A stretch of 64,000 bases of DNA from contig NZ_MPDJ01000009.1 of the NCBI RefSeq assembly GCF_001881565.1, positions 150,387 to 214,386 of the forward strand. The letters are read 5' to 3'. The position numbers and the translations under genes are program-made. Below the pieces are notes generated by a model. That model ran no database searches and had not been told where the DNA came from. It was given only the letters and a program-made list of their open reading frames with translations. Shown piece by piece: positions 35,108 to 44,275 of this stretch. Source of the stretch: Eisenbergiella tayi (GTDB taxonomy: Bacteria > Bacillota > Clostridia > Lachnospirales > Lachnospiraceae). Positions within the stretch are counted from its first letter, which is position 1, and every line of letters starts with the position of its first letter.

Positions 35108-36166
35108 TTAACGCCGCCTGAGCTTCTCAAAGACTTCATTATAATACAGACAGTTTTCAACCGGCGTATTGGGCGGGATATGGTTTCCCACTGCCATGAT
35201 AAAACCGGGGCAGGCTTTTCCGATATCCATACAGCGTTTCACTTCGCTGTAAATTTCCTCCCTGCTTCCGCTCAGCAGAATCCTGGTGTCCGCATTTCCG
35301 ATAAAGGAATGGGTTTTCCCATATTTTTCAGCCACATACTTCATATCCGTGGAAGGCTCCATAACAAACCCGCTCACTCCGCAGCCGGCGATATCATCGA
35401 TAAATTCCGTATAATTACCATCGGAGGTAAAAATAATTTTCTTTCCCGCTTCCCGAAGGGGTGCAAACAGCCGTTTGTAATTGGGAAAAATGAACTCCCG
35501 ATACCAGTCAGGCCGGGCAAAAGCACCTGATGTCCAGGTGATATCATCATGTACCTTCACTACCGGCGCATCACACCGGGCGAGGGCATTAAAATAATGC
35601 TGTATCCACCTTCCATACCGGTTGGCAGTCTCCCCGAAGGCTTTCGCATCAATCCCCATAGCCATAAGAAGAATATCCCAGCCGAAAATTTCCAGAAGGC
35701 CGGAAATCATGGTGATGTATACTCCCGTTGTATTCACTGCATCCGGCGTCGCCTCCGTCTTCCTTCGGTAATCTTCATTAAATTGGGCGGTAAGCTTCCT
35801 TTCATCCGGAAGGCCGTATACCTCCTCCGGTGAAAAGTCAAATGCTTCCTCCGGATCCTCGAAGGGGCATTCCACACGGGTGCTGTAATCCGTTCCGCCC
35901 GCCGCATATTCCGCGTGCCCCATGCGCGTTCTGCATGAATCCAGCGCGTCGGCTCCTATAAGGGTATTCCATACAAACCCGTAATCCCATTCCCTGCGGA
36001 ATGCAGAAGCGGCACGATTTTGGATTTCAGATGGACTTTTGGAATCCACCTCAATACCGGTCACTTTGCTTACCAGTTCCCAGTGAAAATCTGCGGAATA
36101 TTCCGTCCTTGGCACCTTATCCGGCATTTCCAGGCATATAGCTGCCATTCCGTCTTTAAACGACAT
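35108..36166 (-). CDS. URO-D superfamily protein lacking the Cys metal ligands
   Basis: A 352-aa paralogue of the gene at 34007 by family. The equivalent segments read KKIIFTSDGNYTEFIDDIAG and HSFIGNADTRILL, so Ser-Asp replaces the Ser-Cys of HxC and Ile replaces the later Cys. It keeps the barrel signatures (VHDDITWTSGAF, PNYKRLFAPLREAGKKIIF). It probably lacks the zinc-based methyl transfer chemistry and may bind a substrate or partner with the intact protein. The ATG at 36166 is preferred because GGGGAGG lies 9 nt before it. Divergent from an AraC gene 115 bp away, the likely activator of the pair. Confidence 0.7.
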   Translation of the reverse strand: MSFKDGMAAICLEMPDKVPRTEYSADFHWELVSKVTGIEVDSKSPSEIQNRAASAFRREWDYGFVWNTLIGADALDSCRTRMGHAEYAAGGTDYSTRVECPFEDPEEAFDFSPEEVYGLPDERKLTAQFNEDYRRKTEATPDAVNTTGVYITMISGLLEIFGWDILLMAMGIDAKAFGETANRYGRWIQHYFNALARCDAPVVKVHDDITWTSGAFARPDWYREFIFPNYKRLFAPLREAGKKIIFTSDGNYTEFIDDIAGCGVSGFVMEPSTDMKYVAEKYGKTHSFIGNADTRILLSGSREEIYSEVKRCMDIGKACPGFIMAVGNHIPPNTPVENCLYYNEVFEKLRRR

Positions 36167-36280
36167 AGTTTTTACCTCCCCGGGCCATTTCATCCCTCTG
36201 GCTATTTTTCCTGTTATCCATTATAATATCTGTTATGGAAATGTACATTGTTTTATAGAACAGAAAGATGGACTTTTAGA

Positions 36281-37099
36281 ATGAGCAATCAATCCTTTAC
36301 ACTGCTTAACACCGATCTGAACCGGCTTGAGCTCCGCATTATTGAAAACGGAGTATTTCATGGGGATAAAAGCTGGATGTTCAATGATGTGGTATCCTCC
36401 TTCAGCCGGCTGTATTTTATCCGGAGCGGAAACGCCTATATAGAACGGGACGGACACCGCTGCCCGCTGCTGCCGGGAAGAATGTATCTGATCCCCGCAG
36501 GTTCCCGGTATAATTATGTCTGCACCTCTCAGATAGAAAAATTTTATATTCATTTTGAACTGGAGCTTCTTCCTGGTGTGGATCTTTTTAACGGGCTCCG
36601 GGATTATCTGGACGCCCCCTGTCCTGACGGTTGTCCGGACAGCCTGATCTCCCTCGCTCAGAACGGCTCCCTTTCTTCCCTTCTGCGGCTGAAATCCATA
36701 TTCCTGGACATTATTTCAGGATTTCTGGAGCAGGCGGTCAAAGAAAAAGAGTATGGGATTAATTATGCCGGTTTTTATAAGCAGCACGAAACCCTTGCTT
36801 ACATCACCGCCCACTTAAACGCCGGGCTTCGTGTTTCCCAAATATCCCAGGCGCTGGGAATCCCCCGGCATATCCTTTCCCGCAGTTTCCGCCAGGATAC
36901 GGGGATAGGGCTGAAGGATTACATGGAACAGCTTCTTCTCCAGGAAGTCAAAAAACGGCTGCTTACCACAAAACAGCCCCTCTGCAGTATTGCAGAGGAG
37001 CTGGATTTCTGTGACGCTTATTATCTGTCCCGTTTTTTCCGGAAGTTTGAGCAGGTTTCCCCGAGGGAATACCGGCAGCGCAGGACCGGGCAGGAATAA
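36281..37099 (+). CDS. AraC-family regulator with cupin-like sensor
   Basis: A 272-aa regulator. The N-terminal 150 residues form a beta-rich ligand domain (IEREDGHRC-like IERDGHRCPLLPGRMYLIPA). The double HTH follows (GLRVSQISQALGIPRHILSR, then ELDFCDAYYLSRFFRKFEQV). I chose the ATG at 36281 (MSNQSFTLL) because the upstream frame is open but non-conserved in character; the ribosome-binding site is weak (GGA 8 nt upstream), so the start is moderately certain. It is divergent from the URO-D pair, whose expression it probably controls. Confidence 0.82.
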   Translation: MSNQSFTLLNTDLNRLELRIIENGVFHGDKSWMFNDVVSSFSRLYFIRSGNAYIERDGHRCPLLPGRMYLIPAGSRYNYVCTSQIEKFYIHFELELLPGVDLFNGLRDYLDAPCPDGCPDSLISLAQNGSLSSLLRLKSIFLDIISGFLEQAVKEKEYGINYAGFYKQHETLAYITAHLNAGLRVSQISQALGIPRHILSRSFRQDTGIGLKDYMEQLLLQEVKKRLLTTKQPLCSIAEELDFCDAYYLSRFFRKFEQVSPREYRQRRTGQE

Positions 37100-37120
37100 C
37101 AGCTGTTCCCGTACCGTTTG

Positions 37121-37969
37121 TCAGCCTATGCCAAATCCTTCTTCTACCGGATTCATCAAAAGCTGTGCACGGCTCTTCGTCATATAGGAAAAGCCTTCTA
37201 TTTTCCCGGAAAGCGGATTGACCTGAACCTGAACCACCCCGTCTTTTCCATTTTCGTACAGGACCATGGCAATGTTGGAACCATAGCCGGAGCCCATGAT
37301 GTTCAGCTTCCCGTCCGCAGTCATTTTATGGGAAAGCACAAAATCCTTTGCAAGGGACTTCACCTCTTCCATGCTTATCGGAGCCGTTCTGTCAGTCTGA
37401 TTATACATCGACTGCAGGGATGTAATTTCCTTGCTTTCCGAGAAGGATATGCTGTACTCGGGTGTTAATTGTCTGTAAATTTCCGGCAGCGGGAAACCGT
37501 CCGGCCCGATATTTTCCTCCGGAAGAAGCAGCGGCCTGTTTGCCGGCGCCTCAAAGAATACAAAATAGCTGGCTTCATCTTCCTCATCCACAGCCTCAAA
37601 GAAGGTGACGCTGATTTCGTATTGGGATGTATCGACAGAAACACCCAGATACTTTTTCAGCGCTTCAGCGGACTGTTCGATCAGAACCGGGTCGTCCATA
37701 TCATTTCCGCCCATCATTGTCATTCCCGAGCTGCTTTCACTTTTCGCTTCTGCACCGCCGACGGCACTGGTTTTTGCCGCAGCAGTTTCCGTCCCCGTAT
37801 CGGCCTGCACAACTTCGATGATATCCTGTTTTGCCTCGGAAAGCTCCTGCTCCCGTGCGGCCGCAGGGACTTCCGTTTCCGCCGGTATCCCTGATTTTCC
37901 GCAGCCGGTCAGCATAGCCGCTGTCAGTCCTGCCAGCAATAAGGTCTTACATAACATGTTGTTTTTCAT
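37121..37969 (-). CDS. lipoprotein of a two-component system operon, PepSY-like C-terminus
   Basis: A 282-aa lipoprotein. The signal peptide ends in LTGC, with Cys23 as the lipidated residue. A low-complexity linker follows (residues 30-80), then a folded acidic domain ending in DGVVQVQVNPLSGKIEGFSY, a pattern like PepSY domains. It starts 27 bp after the histidine kinase stop and has its own AGGAGG site, so it is part of the regulator-kinase operon. It could tune the kinase at the cell surface or be the regulated output; neither is proved. Confidence 0.65.
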   Translation of the reverse strand: MKNNMLCKTLLLAGLTAAMLTGCGKSGIPAETEVPAAAREQELSEAKQDIIEVVQADTGTETAAAKTSAVGGAEAKSESSSGMTMMGGNDMDDPVLIEQSAEALKKYLGVSVDTSQYEISVTFFEAVDEEDEASYFVFFEAPANRPLLLPEENIGPDGFPLPEIYRQLTPEYSISFSESKEITSLQSMYNQTDRTAPISMEEVKSLAKDFVLSHKMTADGKLNIMGSGYGSNIAMVLYENGKDGVVQVQVNPLSGKIEGFSYMTKSRAQLLMNPVEEGFGIG

Positions 37970-37996
37970 TTGTATTATCCTCCTGACGATAATGAA

Positions 37997-39448
37997 TTAT
38001 TGAATACAGTTATCATCATAAAGCTGTTTTGTATCCTGTTTGTATCCCGGAAAAATAATTTGTACCAGAGTTCCTTTTCCTTCTTCGCTGTCCAGCTTGA
38101 TACGGGCATTATGGATGGCGGCAATATCAGCGCAGATAGCAAGGCCCAGCCCGATGCCCGTATTTTTATTGTTCCGTACCTTATCTGCCATATAAAAGCT
38201 TTCAAATATCCGATCCCGATCCTTTGCCGGGATGCCATTTCCCTGATCCTCCACTTCAACAATAACCTGATCCTTTTCCCTGCGGCCCCTCAGCCAGATG
38301 GTTTTTCCCTCATCGGACGCTTTCTTTGCATTATCCAGCAGGTTGCCGATAAGATTCAGCAATAGCTGCCGATCCCCGGATATCATTACTGAGGAATCAG
38401 GCGGAATACAGCAAAGCCGCAGCCCGGCCCCTGCTGCGGCCGGTTCAAAGCTTTCGGCGGCTTCCTGAAGGAGGAATCCGATTCTGCATGGAACCAGTTC
38501 AAAGGAATGCCGTTCCAAAAAAATCAGATCCATCATGGAACGGGAAAGCTTTTCAATCCGGTTCCCTTCTTTAAATATACGCTCCCCAAGCCTCTGATAC
38601 ATATCCTCATCACAGGAAGTGGAACGCAGCAAATCCGCATAACCGACAATGGCGGTCAGAGGCGTCCGCAGTTCATGTGTGAAATTATCGATAAATCTCT
38701 GCTGCTCTTTTGTTTTGTCCTCCAGCTTCTGTATGGTCTCTTCAATGGCCTGAGCCATTTCGTTATAACTGTCCGCCAGAGTCCGCGTTTCATCCTTTGC
38801 TTTGATATGGATCCGCTCCTTATAGTTGCCCTTGCCCGCCTTTTGAACTGCTTCTGTAAGCAGACGCAGTGATCGTGTCAGATGCCCGGTGATAAAAATA
38901 AGCCCAACCGACAGTATTACGGTAACAACAAGGCCCAGCTGGATAAAAAGGGTGTACTGACCCTTTCGGTCAGCATATATATCGCTGATATTCCTCACGT
39001 AAATGTTCCATAAATTCTCGTCGGATAAGGGGATGCGGCTCAATATCACCAGATATGGCTGGTCCTCAATTTCCTGTACTCTCCAGGTTGCCTTACCGGC
39101 ATAGTCAATACTGCCTATATCCGACAGTTCAAAGGAAAGATTGTTGTAAAGGACCTCTTCCCCTTTTAAAAGAATAAGATAAATCCCCCAGGAATTGATC
39201 CGGCTGTCCAGGTATTCCGTAATGTAAACGGAATCATCAATATTCATCCCCGTATTGTTTTTTGCACGGTTCACCAGAACATATTTTATTATCCCGGAAG
39301 AAATGCTGTTCTGCTCGTCTGCCGATAACTGCAGTATCCTGTTCATTGCAGTCTTTTTGTTATTTTCTATAATACCGATACCGGCTGTCAAATAGACAAG
39401 CAGGAAAAACAGCAGCGAACTGATACCGATTTTTTGTGATAATCTCAT
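37997..39448 (-). CDS. two-component sensor histidine kinase (HAMP/HisKA/HATPase)
   Basis: A 483-aa membrane kinase. Membrane segments at about residues 12-30 and 170-192 enclose an outside sensor of about 140 residues. HAMP follows, then the HisKA helix with the phospho-acceptor His in NFTHELRTPLTAIVGYADLL, and the ATP-lid motifs NLIGNLLDNAKKA, GNGIPAKD and GIGLGLAI. It partners the response regulator encoded 13 bp upstream and is followed by the lipoprotein gene. The signal is unknown. GGAGG stands 8 nt before the ATG. Confidence 0.92.
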   Translation of the reverse strand: MRLSQKIGISSLLFFLLVYLTAGIGIIENNKKTAMNRILQLSADEQNSISSGIIKYVLVNRAKNNTGMNIDDSVYITEYLDSRINSWGIYLILLKGEEVLYNNLSFELSDIGSIDYAGKATWRVQEIEDQPYLVILSRIPLSDENLWNIYVRNISDIYADRKGQYTLFIQLGLVVTVILSVGLIFITGHLTRSLRLLTEAVQKAGKGNYKERIHIKAKDETRTLADSYNEMAQAIEETIQKLEDKTKEQQRFIDNFTHELRTPLTAIVGYADLLRSTSCDEDMYQRLGERIFKEGNRIEKLSRSMMDLIFLERHSFELVPCRIGFLLQEAAESFEPAAAGAGLRLCCIPPDSSVMISGDRQLLLNLIGNLLDNAKKASDEGKTIWLRGRREKDQVIVEVEDQGNGIPAKDRDRIFESFYMADKVRNNKNTGIGLGLAICADIAAIHNARIKLDSEEGKGTLVQIIFPGYKQDTKQLYDDNCIQ

Positions 39449-39461
39449 TTATCTGCCTCCT

Positions 39462-40112
39462 TCAATCCTCCAGCCGATAACCTATTTTTCTGACGGAAAT
39501 GATGGATGTATGAAGGCCGAGTTTCTTTTTGAGCCGCTGCACATGCAGATCCACCGTACGGCTCTCCCCGTCATATTCCCCTTCCCATACCTCTTCATAG
39601 ATTCTGTCCCGAAAGAGGGTAATATTGCGGTTACGCAGGAATAAGAGAAGAAGATCCAGCTCCTTCATGGTAAGCTCTATGTTTTCACCATTTCTTCTGA
39701 CCACCCGGGATACCGCATCGATTTCCAGATCCCGAAACAAAAGCTTCTCCTGTCCCTTGTGATAGCGTCTCAGCACACATTCCACTCTCGCAATCAGTTC
39801 GGCCAGTGCAAAAGGCTTGGTGATATAATCATCTGCGCCCAGGCCGAGCCCCTTTACCTTATCCTCCAGACGGGAACGGGCGGTGATAAAAATGACAGGA
39901 GTATGGTATTCCCTGATATACTCCATCAGTTCAAAACCGTTCACTTCAGGAAGCATGATATCCAGCAGGATTAAATCGTATCTTTTCTCTTCCAGCACGT
40001 CAGCCGCTGCCTTCCCGTCATATGCAATTTCACATTCATAGCCGGCCTTTTCAAGGCCTATCATCATAAAATCTGCAATGTATTCTTCATCTTCCACGAT
40101 TAACAGCTTCAT
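39462..40112 (-). CDS. OmpR/PhoB-family response regulator
   Basis: A 216-aa regulator. The receiver domain carries the phospho-acceptor Asp in YDLILLDIMLPEVNGFELM, with the conserved Lys in DYITKPFALAEL. The C-terminal winged helix (residues 125-216) reads LTMKELDLLLLFLRNRNITL and VDLHVQRLKKKLG, typical for OmpR/PhoB. It is the first gene of the operon with its kinase and the lipoprotein. Targets cannot be named; a lipoprotein partner suggests an envelope function. Confidence 0.94.
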   Translation of the reverse strand: MKLLIVEDEEYIADFMMIGLEKAGYECEIAYDGKAAADVLEEKRYDLILLDIMLPEVNGFELMEYIREYHTPVIFITARSRLEDKVKGLGLGADDYITKPFALAELIARVECVLRRYHKGQEKLLFRDLEIDAVSRVVRRNGENIELTMKELDLLLLFLRNRNITLFRDRIYEEVWEGEYDGESRTVDLHVQRLKKKLGLHTSIISVRKIGYRLED

Positions 40113-40205
40113 CAGGATTCTCCTTTGAAAATTTGTAGTTCATTATACGGCGGAATTGTATCCTGATTGTATCATAGAACCGGCTGAAAAAGATATGACA
40201 GCTTC

Positions 40206-41591
40206 CTATCGGATCACCAATACACTGTCACTTCCGTCCTCCCGTTCGGGAGGCAGGAATACTGCTTCTTCCTTTCCGGTCACTTCGCAGATAAAAGTCT
40301 GCATTCCGGTCACAGGATCCATCCAATAGGCGCTCTTTATTTTTCCTTTAAAGTTCGTTAAGGACAGGCGGATGACTCTCCCTGTACAGGTATAGGCAAA
40401 AAGGAAGTTCTCTCCTGCAAATACACTCACATAATCATATTTCAATCCCTCTTCCATGAGAAGCAATTCCTGAGCGGGCCTTCCGTTTCCATAATCCACC
40501 GACTCCATCAGTCTCTTCAGATGGATCATCTGGGCTCCGCCCGGATGGTGAATGGCATCCGACCACAGATATTTGGCGCCGAATGCGCCTTTCTGCGACA
40601 GATCCCGGTAAAACTGCATGATGGAATTATGTCCGTAGGTATGCCCCGCGGCTCCCGCGAACACATCCCAGTAAGCATACCGGCGCACATCCGCTGCCTT
40701 CCAGTAAGGCTGGGTAAGGTCATGAAGCCCCTGAACCACCCATTCATATGAGGGCTCCCCATCCAGGACAGGTTTCACAGGCAGTTTTTCATAATCCCTT
40801 TTCACATACCTCCAGCAGTCCTCTCCGAAACAGCCTTCCTTTTCGCTGTTATCATCCCACGCGCCAAGCTCCGTCTGGTCATATCTGCGGTGACCGGACT
40901 GAAAAAGATTGAAATCCAGCCAGTCCTCCTCATGGAACCACAGGGAAGAGCTGGTTCTTCCAAAAGGATGGTAGCCCACCAGGCGATCGGGCCGATCTTC
41001 CTTCATCCGCCTTCCCATCCGGCAGAAAAGTCCGGGGTTCACATCCCCTCTCACATCTCCGCCCACGATCCAGATCAGGTTGGGCGCGTCATGATAACGA
41101 TCCAGGATAAAATCCAGATAGCCGTCCAGATTTCCGTCATTCAGGCTCCCGCCGGCCACAATACTGCTGCCCCATACAGGAAGCAGCCCCATATAAAGCC
41201 CCAGCTCCTCAGCCATCTTTATCACCTGATCCACGTGTTTCCAGAAGCCGCCGTCTTTCTTTATCCGTGAGAAATCCCCTTCCTCCAAAGCTCTTTCCCC
41301 CGCCAGGTTTACCTGTTCCGGAGTATGTAGGAAGTCCGCCAGAATCACATTATAGCCCAGCTCTTTGCGGCCTCGCAGATAGCAATAAGCCTCCCGGGAA
41401 GTAAGCTGGTGGAATAAAAGCCATGCAGTATCCCCCATCCAGAAAAAAGGAGTATCTCCGCAGCAGAAATAACGGCCGTTTTTTGTCACTCGCAGGCTGC
41501 CGTTTTCCCACGGCTTTTCATATTTATTTTCCTTGTCCGCTTCCTCGGACATCCATTCCAAATGGGAAACGTCATTTGTTTCGAGCTTCAT
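40206..41591 (-). CDS. DUF4038/GH140-like glycoside hydrolase (apiosidase-like)
   Basis: A 461-aa protein of the DUF4038 group, whose characterised member family GH140 includes apiosidases acting on rhamnogalacturonan II. The family start NGRYFCCGDTPFFWMGDTAW and LGYNVILADFL are present, as are LPVWGSS, IWIVGGD and LDGEPSYEW with the probable acid/base or nucleophile Glu. It has no signal peptide, so it is probably cytoplasmic. It lies 148 bp after the binding-protein gene, behind that operon's terminator, so it is probably transcribed on its own or by read-through. The substrate is inferred by family only. Confidence 0.75.
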   Translation of the reverse strand: MKLETNDVSHLEWMSEEADKENKYEKPWENGSLRVTKNGRYFCCGDTPFFWMGDTAWLLFHQLTSREAYCYLRGRKELGYNVILADFLHTPEQVNLAGERALEEGDFSRIKKDGGFWKHVDQVIKMAEELGLYMGLLPVWGSSIVAGGSLNDGNLDGYLDFILDRYHDAPNLIWIVGGDVRGDVNPGLFCRMGRRMKEDRPDRLVGYHPFGRTSSSLWFHEEDWLDFNLFQSGHRRYDQTELGAWDDNSEKEGCFGEDCWRYVKRDYEKLPVKPVLDGEPSYEWVVQGLHDLTQPYWKAADVRRYAYWDVFAGAAGHTYGHNSIMQFYRDLSQKGAFGAKYLWSDAIHHPGGAQMIHLKRLMESVDYGNGRPAQELLLMEEGLKYDYVSVFAGENFLFAYTCTGRVIRLSLTNFKGKIKSAYWMDPVTGMQTFICEVTGKEEAVFLPPEREDGSDSVLVIR

Positions 41592-41683
41592 CTTTTTTCT
41601 CTCCTGTCCTGTTTTCCTCTATTATCCATGCAGAAGCTGCTTATGTCAAAAGGCTTTTTGACTGTTGATTCCGATTATAAAAG

Positions 41684-41720
41684 GAAATGCACACAAATAC
41701 GATCCCGCATTTGTGTGCAT
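41684..41720 (-). terminator. terminator of the second ABC operon
   Basis: A 12-bp stem (ATGCACACAAAT at 41687-41698, ATTTGTGTGCAT at 41709-41720) is followed on the minus strand by TTCCTTTTAT. It ends the permease/binding-protein operon. Confidence 0.8.
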
Positions 41721-41738
41721 CCTTATAATCCTTGCTGA

Positions 41739-43331
41739 TTATTTGCTGTTTTCAAGAAAAGCGGCAACCTGCGCTTTCGCTTCATCCAGGATTTTCTGGA
41801 GTCCGGCAGCTTCGGCCTGCTTGTTGAAATCAGCCAGCGTCTTTTCCACATCATCCACTAATCCGAGATCCAGCAGCGGTGCATATTGGGTGTAAACACT
41901 CTGAAGATTGGCAAGCTCATTTTTTACGTTGCTGTCATCAAAAGAGAATGCGGTAGTAGGGCCTTCAATCGCTTTCGCCTTCCATACTTCACCTATTTCG
42001 TACTGGTCCTTAAAGGTACCTTCTCTCGTCATATCGTACATGGAATTCTTAAAGCCCCAGGAAAATCCGTTTCCATAGTTGTTTTTGCTCATATCCGGGC
42101 CGGGCTTCCACATTCCGTCATCCGTTACATCATAGTGGACACCTTTAATCCCATGACGGATGAGATAATATAAATCCGGATCAAATTTCATGAGATCCAG
42201 CGCCATGAAAGCACGCGCCTGATTCTGGGAATTGGCAAGCACAGCCACACCGTCTCCGGTATATGCAGCATAAAAACGGTGGGCATCGGGGAACAGGTCA
42301 TATACTTCCGGTTTCCATTCCGGATGGCTCTCCTCAATTTCTGAGGCAACTGCGCCTACAGAGCCAAGGTTCTGTGTATAGGAAGCACTCGTTCCATTCA
42401 GGAAGGCCTCCTTAACATCTGTGGAATTGGCAATGGCGCTCTTTGACCAGAAACCGCTGTCCGCCCATTTCTTCATGAGCTTCGCATATTCCAGATACTC
42501 CTCTGTCCCGTACATCCAGAATAAATCATCCGCCGAAAAATCATCGGTATATTGATAGGACACATAATTGACCAGGGCGCCTTCCATCCTTCCCCAATCA
42601 TTTTGGGCCTGAAGCAGGATTGCCTTGGAAGTATCATTGTTCTGTGAAGCATCATAGGCATAAGTAACCTGAGAATCCGGGTCATTTGACACCGCCGTAT
42701 AATATTCTTCCAGATCCTCTTCTGTCTCCAGTCTGTCCAGACCGTATTTTTCCCGTAAATCACCGCGTATCAGAATCGCATTGGCGCTAACATTGGCCAT
42801 GTTGCAAGGGACAAAATAAACCTTTCCTCCAATCTTCGCCTGCCCCCAAGAGGCTTCCGCCTGGTTCTCCTTATGCAGAGGCATATAATCATTCAGCACC
42901 TGTTCCGTCACTTCCGCAAAGGCCCCTTTATTGGCTTCCGACTGGTAATAGGCCCAGGTGGAGGTATAAATCAGATCAAAATTCTCTCCTCCAGCAATGG
43001 TCAGCGCATACTTTGTGGAATAATCGCTGAAAGACATGTTCTTCAGCACCAGGGTAGCGTTGATTTTTTCTTTCAGTATTTTATTGATTTCAGCAAGGAC
43101 CAAATCCTCATCTTCTGTTTTATCACCGATATAGTACATAACCAGCTCCACCGGCTCGGAAACATCCTGACCATTATAGGTGAGCCCCGCTTCCGCAGAC
43201 GCAGCCCCTTCTGTTCCTGCCGCAATGCTTCCGGCCTGGGTTTTCTCCTTCTCCCCGCCGCAGCCGGCCAGCATGGATACGGACATAATTCCGGCGAGAA
43301 GCAGCGCCGTCAGTTTTTTTACGTTTTTCAT
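41739..43331 (-). CDS. sugar-binding lipoprotein of the second ABC importer (DUF3502-like)
   Basis: A 530-aa extracellular binding protein with lipobox SMLAGC (Cys24), a short linker and the two-lobe body. The region VELVMYYIGDKTEDEDLVLA followed by KINATLVLKN and GENFDLIYTSTWA matches the DUF3502-type binding proteins that go with LplB/LplC permeases in Lachnospiraceae. It delivers a sugar to the permeases encoded just upstream (43369 and 44276) and is the last gene of the operon. The ligand is unknown; the nearby GH140-like and fucosidase genes suggest a plant or host glycan. Confidence 0.88.
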   Translation of the reverse strand: MKNVKKLTALLLAGIMSVSMLAGCGGEKEKTQAGSIAAGTEGAASAEAGLTYNGQDVSEPVELVMYYIGDKTEDEDLVLAEINKILKEKINATLVLKNMSFSDYSTKYALTIAGGENFDLIYTSTWAYYQSEANKGAFAEVTEQVLNDYMPLHKENQAEASWGQAKIGGKVYFVPCNMANVSANAILIRGDLREKYGLDRLETEEDLEEYYTAVSNDPDSQVTYAYDASQNNDTSKAILLQAQNDWGRMEGALVNYVSYQYTDDFSADDLFWMYGTEEYLEYAKLMKKWADSGFWSKSAIANSTDVKEAFLNGTSASYTQNLGSVGAVASEIEESHPEWKPEVYDLFPDAHRFYAAYTGDGVAVLANSQNQARAFMALDLMKFDPDLYYLIRHGIKGVHYDVTDDGMWKPGPDMSKNNYGNGFSWGFKNSMYDMTREGTFKDQYEIGEVWKAKAIEGPTTAFSFDDSNVKNELANLQSVYTQYAPLLDLGLVDDVEKTLADFNKQAEAAGLQKILDEAKAQVAAFLENSK

Positions 43332-43368
43332 TCTTTACTTCCTCCCATTTTAATCATAAACTATTTTG

Positions 43369-44259
43369 TCAGCCCTTAACAGCCCCCAGCGTCAAACCCT
43401 TAATGAAATACCTTTGTACGAAGGGATACAGCAGGACAATAGGTCCTGTTACCACTACGGTCAAGGCCATTTTCATGGATTCAATGGGTACCGTATCCAC
43501 CACAATACCTGCCTCGGACGCCAGCTGCCGCAGCACCCTGGCATCGTTGAGAAGCTTATAAAGCTGGTATTGCAGGCTGTAAAGATGGTCATTATTGATA
43601 AACAGCATGGAATTGTACCAGTCATTCCAGTAGGTCAGCGCAGTAAACAGCCCGATAGTGGCTATAACCGGCTTGGACAGCGGCCAGATGAGCCTTAGGA
43701 AAATCGAAAAGTCACCGGCGCCGTCAATTTTAGCGGACTCTGTCATTTCAAAGGGGATTCCCGCCATAAAGCCCTTAACCAGAAGAATATTCCATACAGA
43801 AACAATTCCCGGCAGTATCATGGCCCAGATGCTGTCCTTCAGGTGAAGGTATTTTACGCACATGATGTACCAGGGCATGAGGCCGCCGCTGAACAGAGTC
43901 GTAAAAAAGTAAAAGAAGGACAGCTTGTTTCTCCATTCGAAATCCTTTCTCTGCAGCACATATCCTGCCATAGTATTCAGGAACACGCTGAGCACAGTAC
44001 CCGCTGTGGTCACAAAAATGGTCACTCCGTATGCCCGGATAATCGCCATAGGACTTCGGAAAATAGTTGCATAGCTTTCTATGGACCATTCTTTGGGAAG
44101 AATACTGTATCCGTTCCGTATGATATAGCTCTCCGCAGTGAAGGAAGAACCTATGACAATCAGAAAGGGAATCAGGCAGACCGCGGCAAAAAGGAAAATG
44201 AGGGGATAACCCACTGCCTTAAATACCAGTACATCTCTGGAAATTATTTTTTTGCGCAT
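43369..44259 (-). CDS. sugar ABC transporter permease (LplC-type)
   Basis: A 296-aa CUT1 permease with six membrane segments. The EAA loop is EMTESAKIDGAGDFSIFLRL near residue 190, and the C-terminus VQRYFIKGLTLGAVKG is that of LplC-like proteins. The ATG at 44259 has a GGTGGAAAAACG site; the frame extends 13 codons upstream to 44298 and would overlap the previous gene. It pairs with the LplB-type permease 16 bp upstream, with no ATPase gene in the operon. Confidence 0.9.
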   Translation of the reverse strand: MRKKIISRDVLVFKAVGYPLIFLFAAVCLIPFLIVIGSSFTAESYIIRNGYSILPKEWSIESYATIFRSPMAIIRAYGVTIFVTTAGTVLSVFLNTMAGYVLQRKDFEWRNKLSFFYFFTTLFSGGLMPWYIMCVKYLHLKDSIWAMILPGIVSVWNILLVKGFMAGIPFEMTESAKIDGAGDFSIFLRLIWPLSKPVIATIGLFTALTYWNDWYNSMLFINNDHLYSLQYQLYKLLNDARVLRQLASEAGIVVDTVPIESMKMALTVVVTGPIVLLYPFVQRYFIKGLTLGAVKG

Positions 44260-44275
44260 CGTTTTTCCACCTTTC

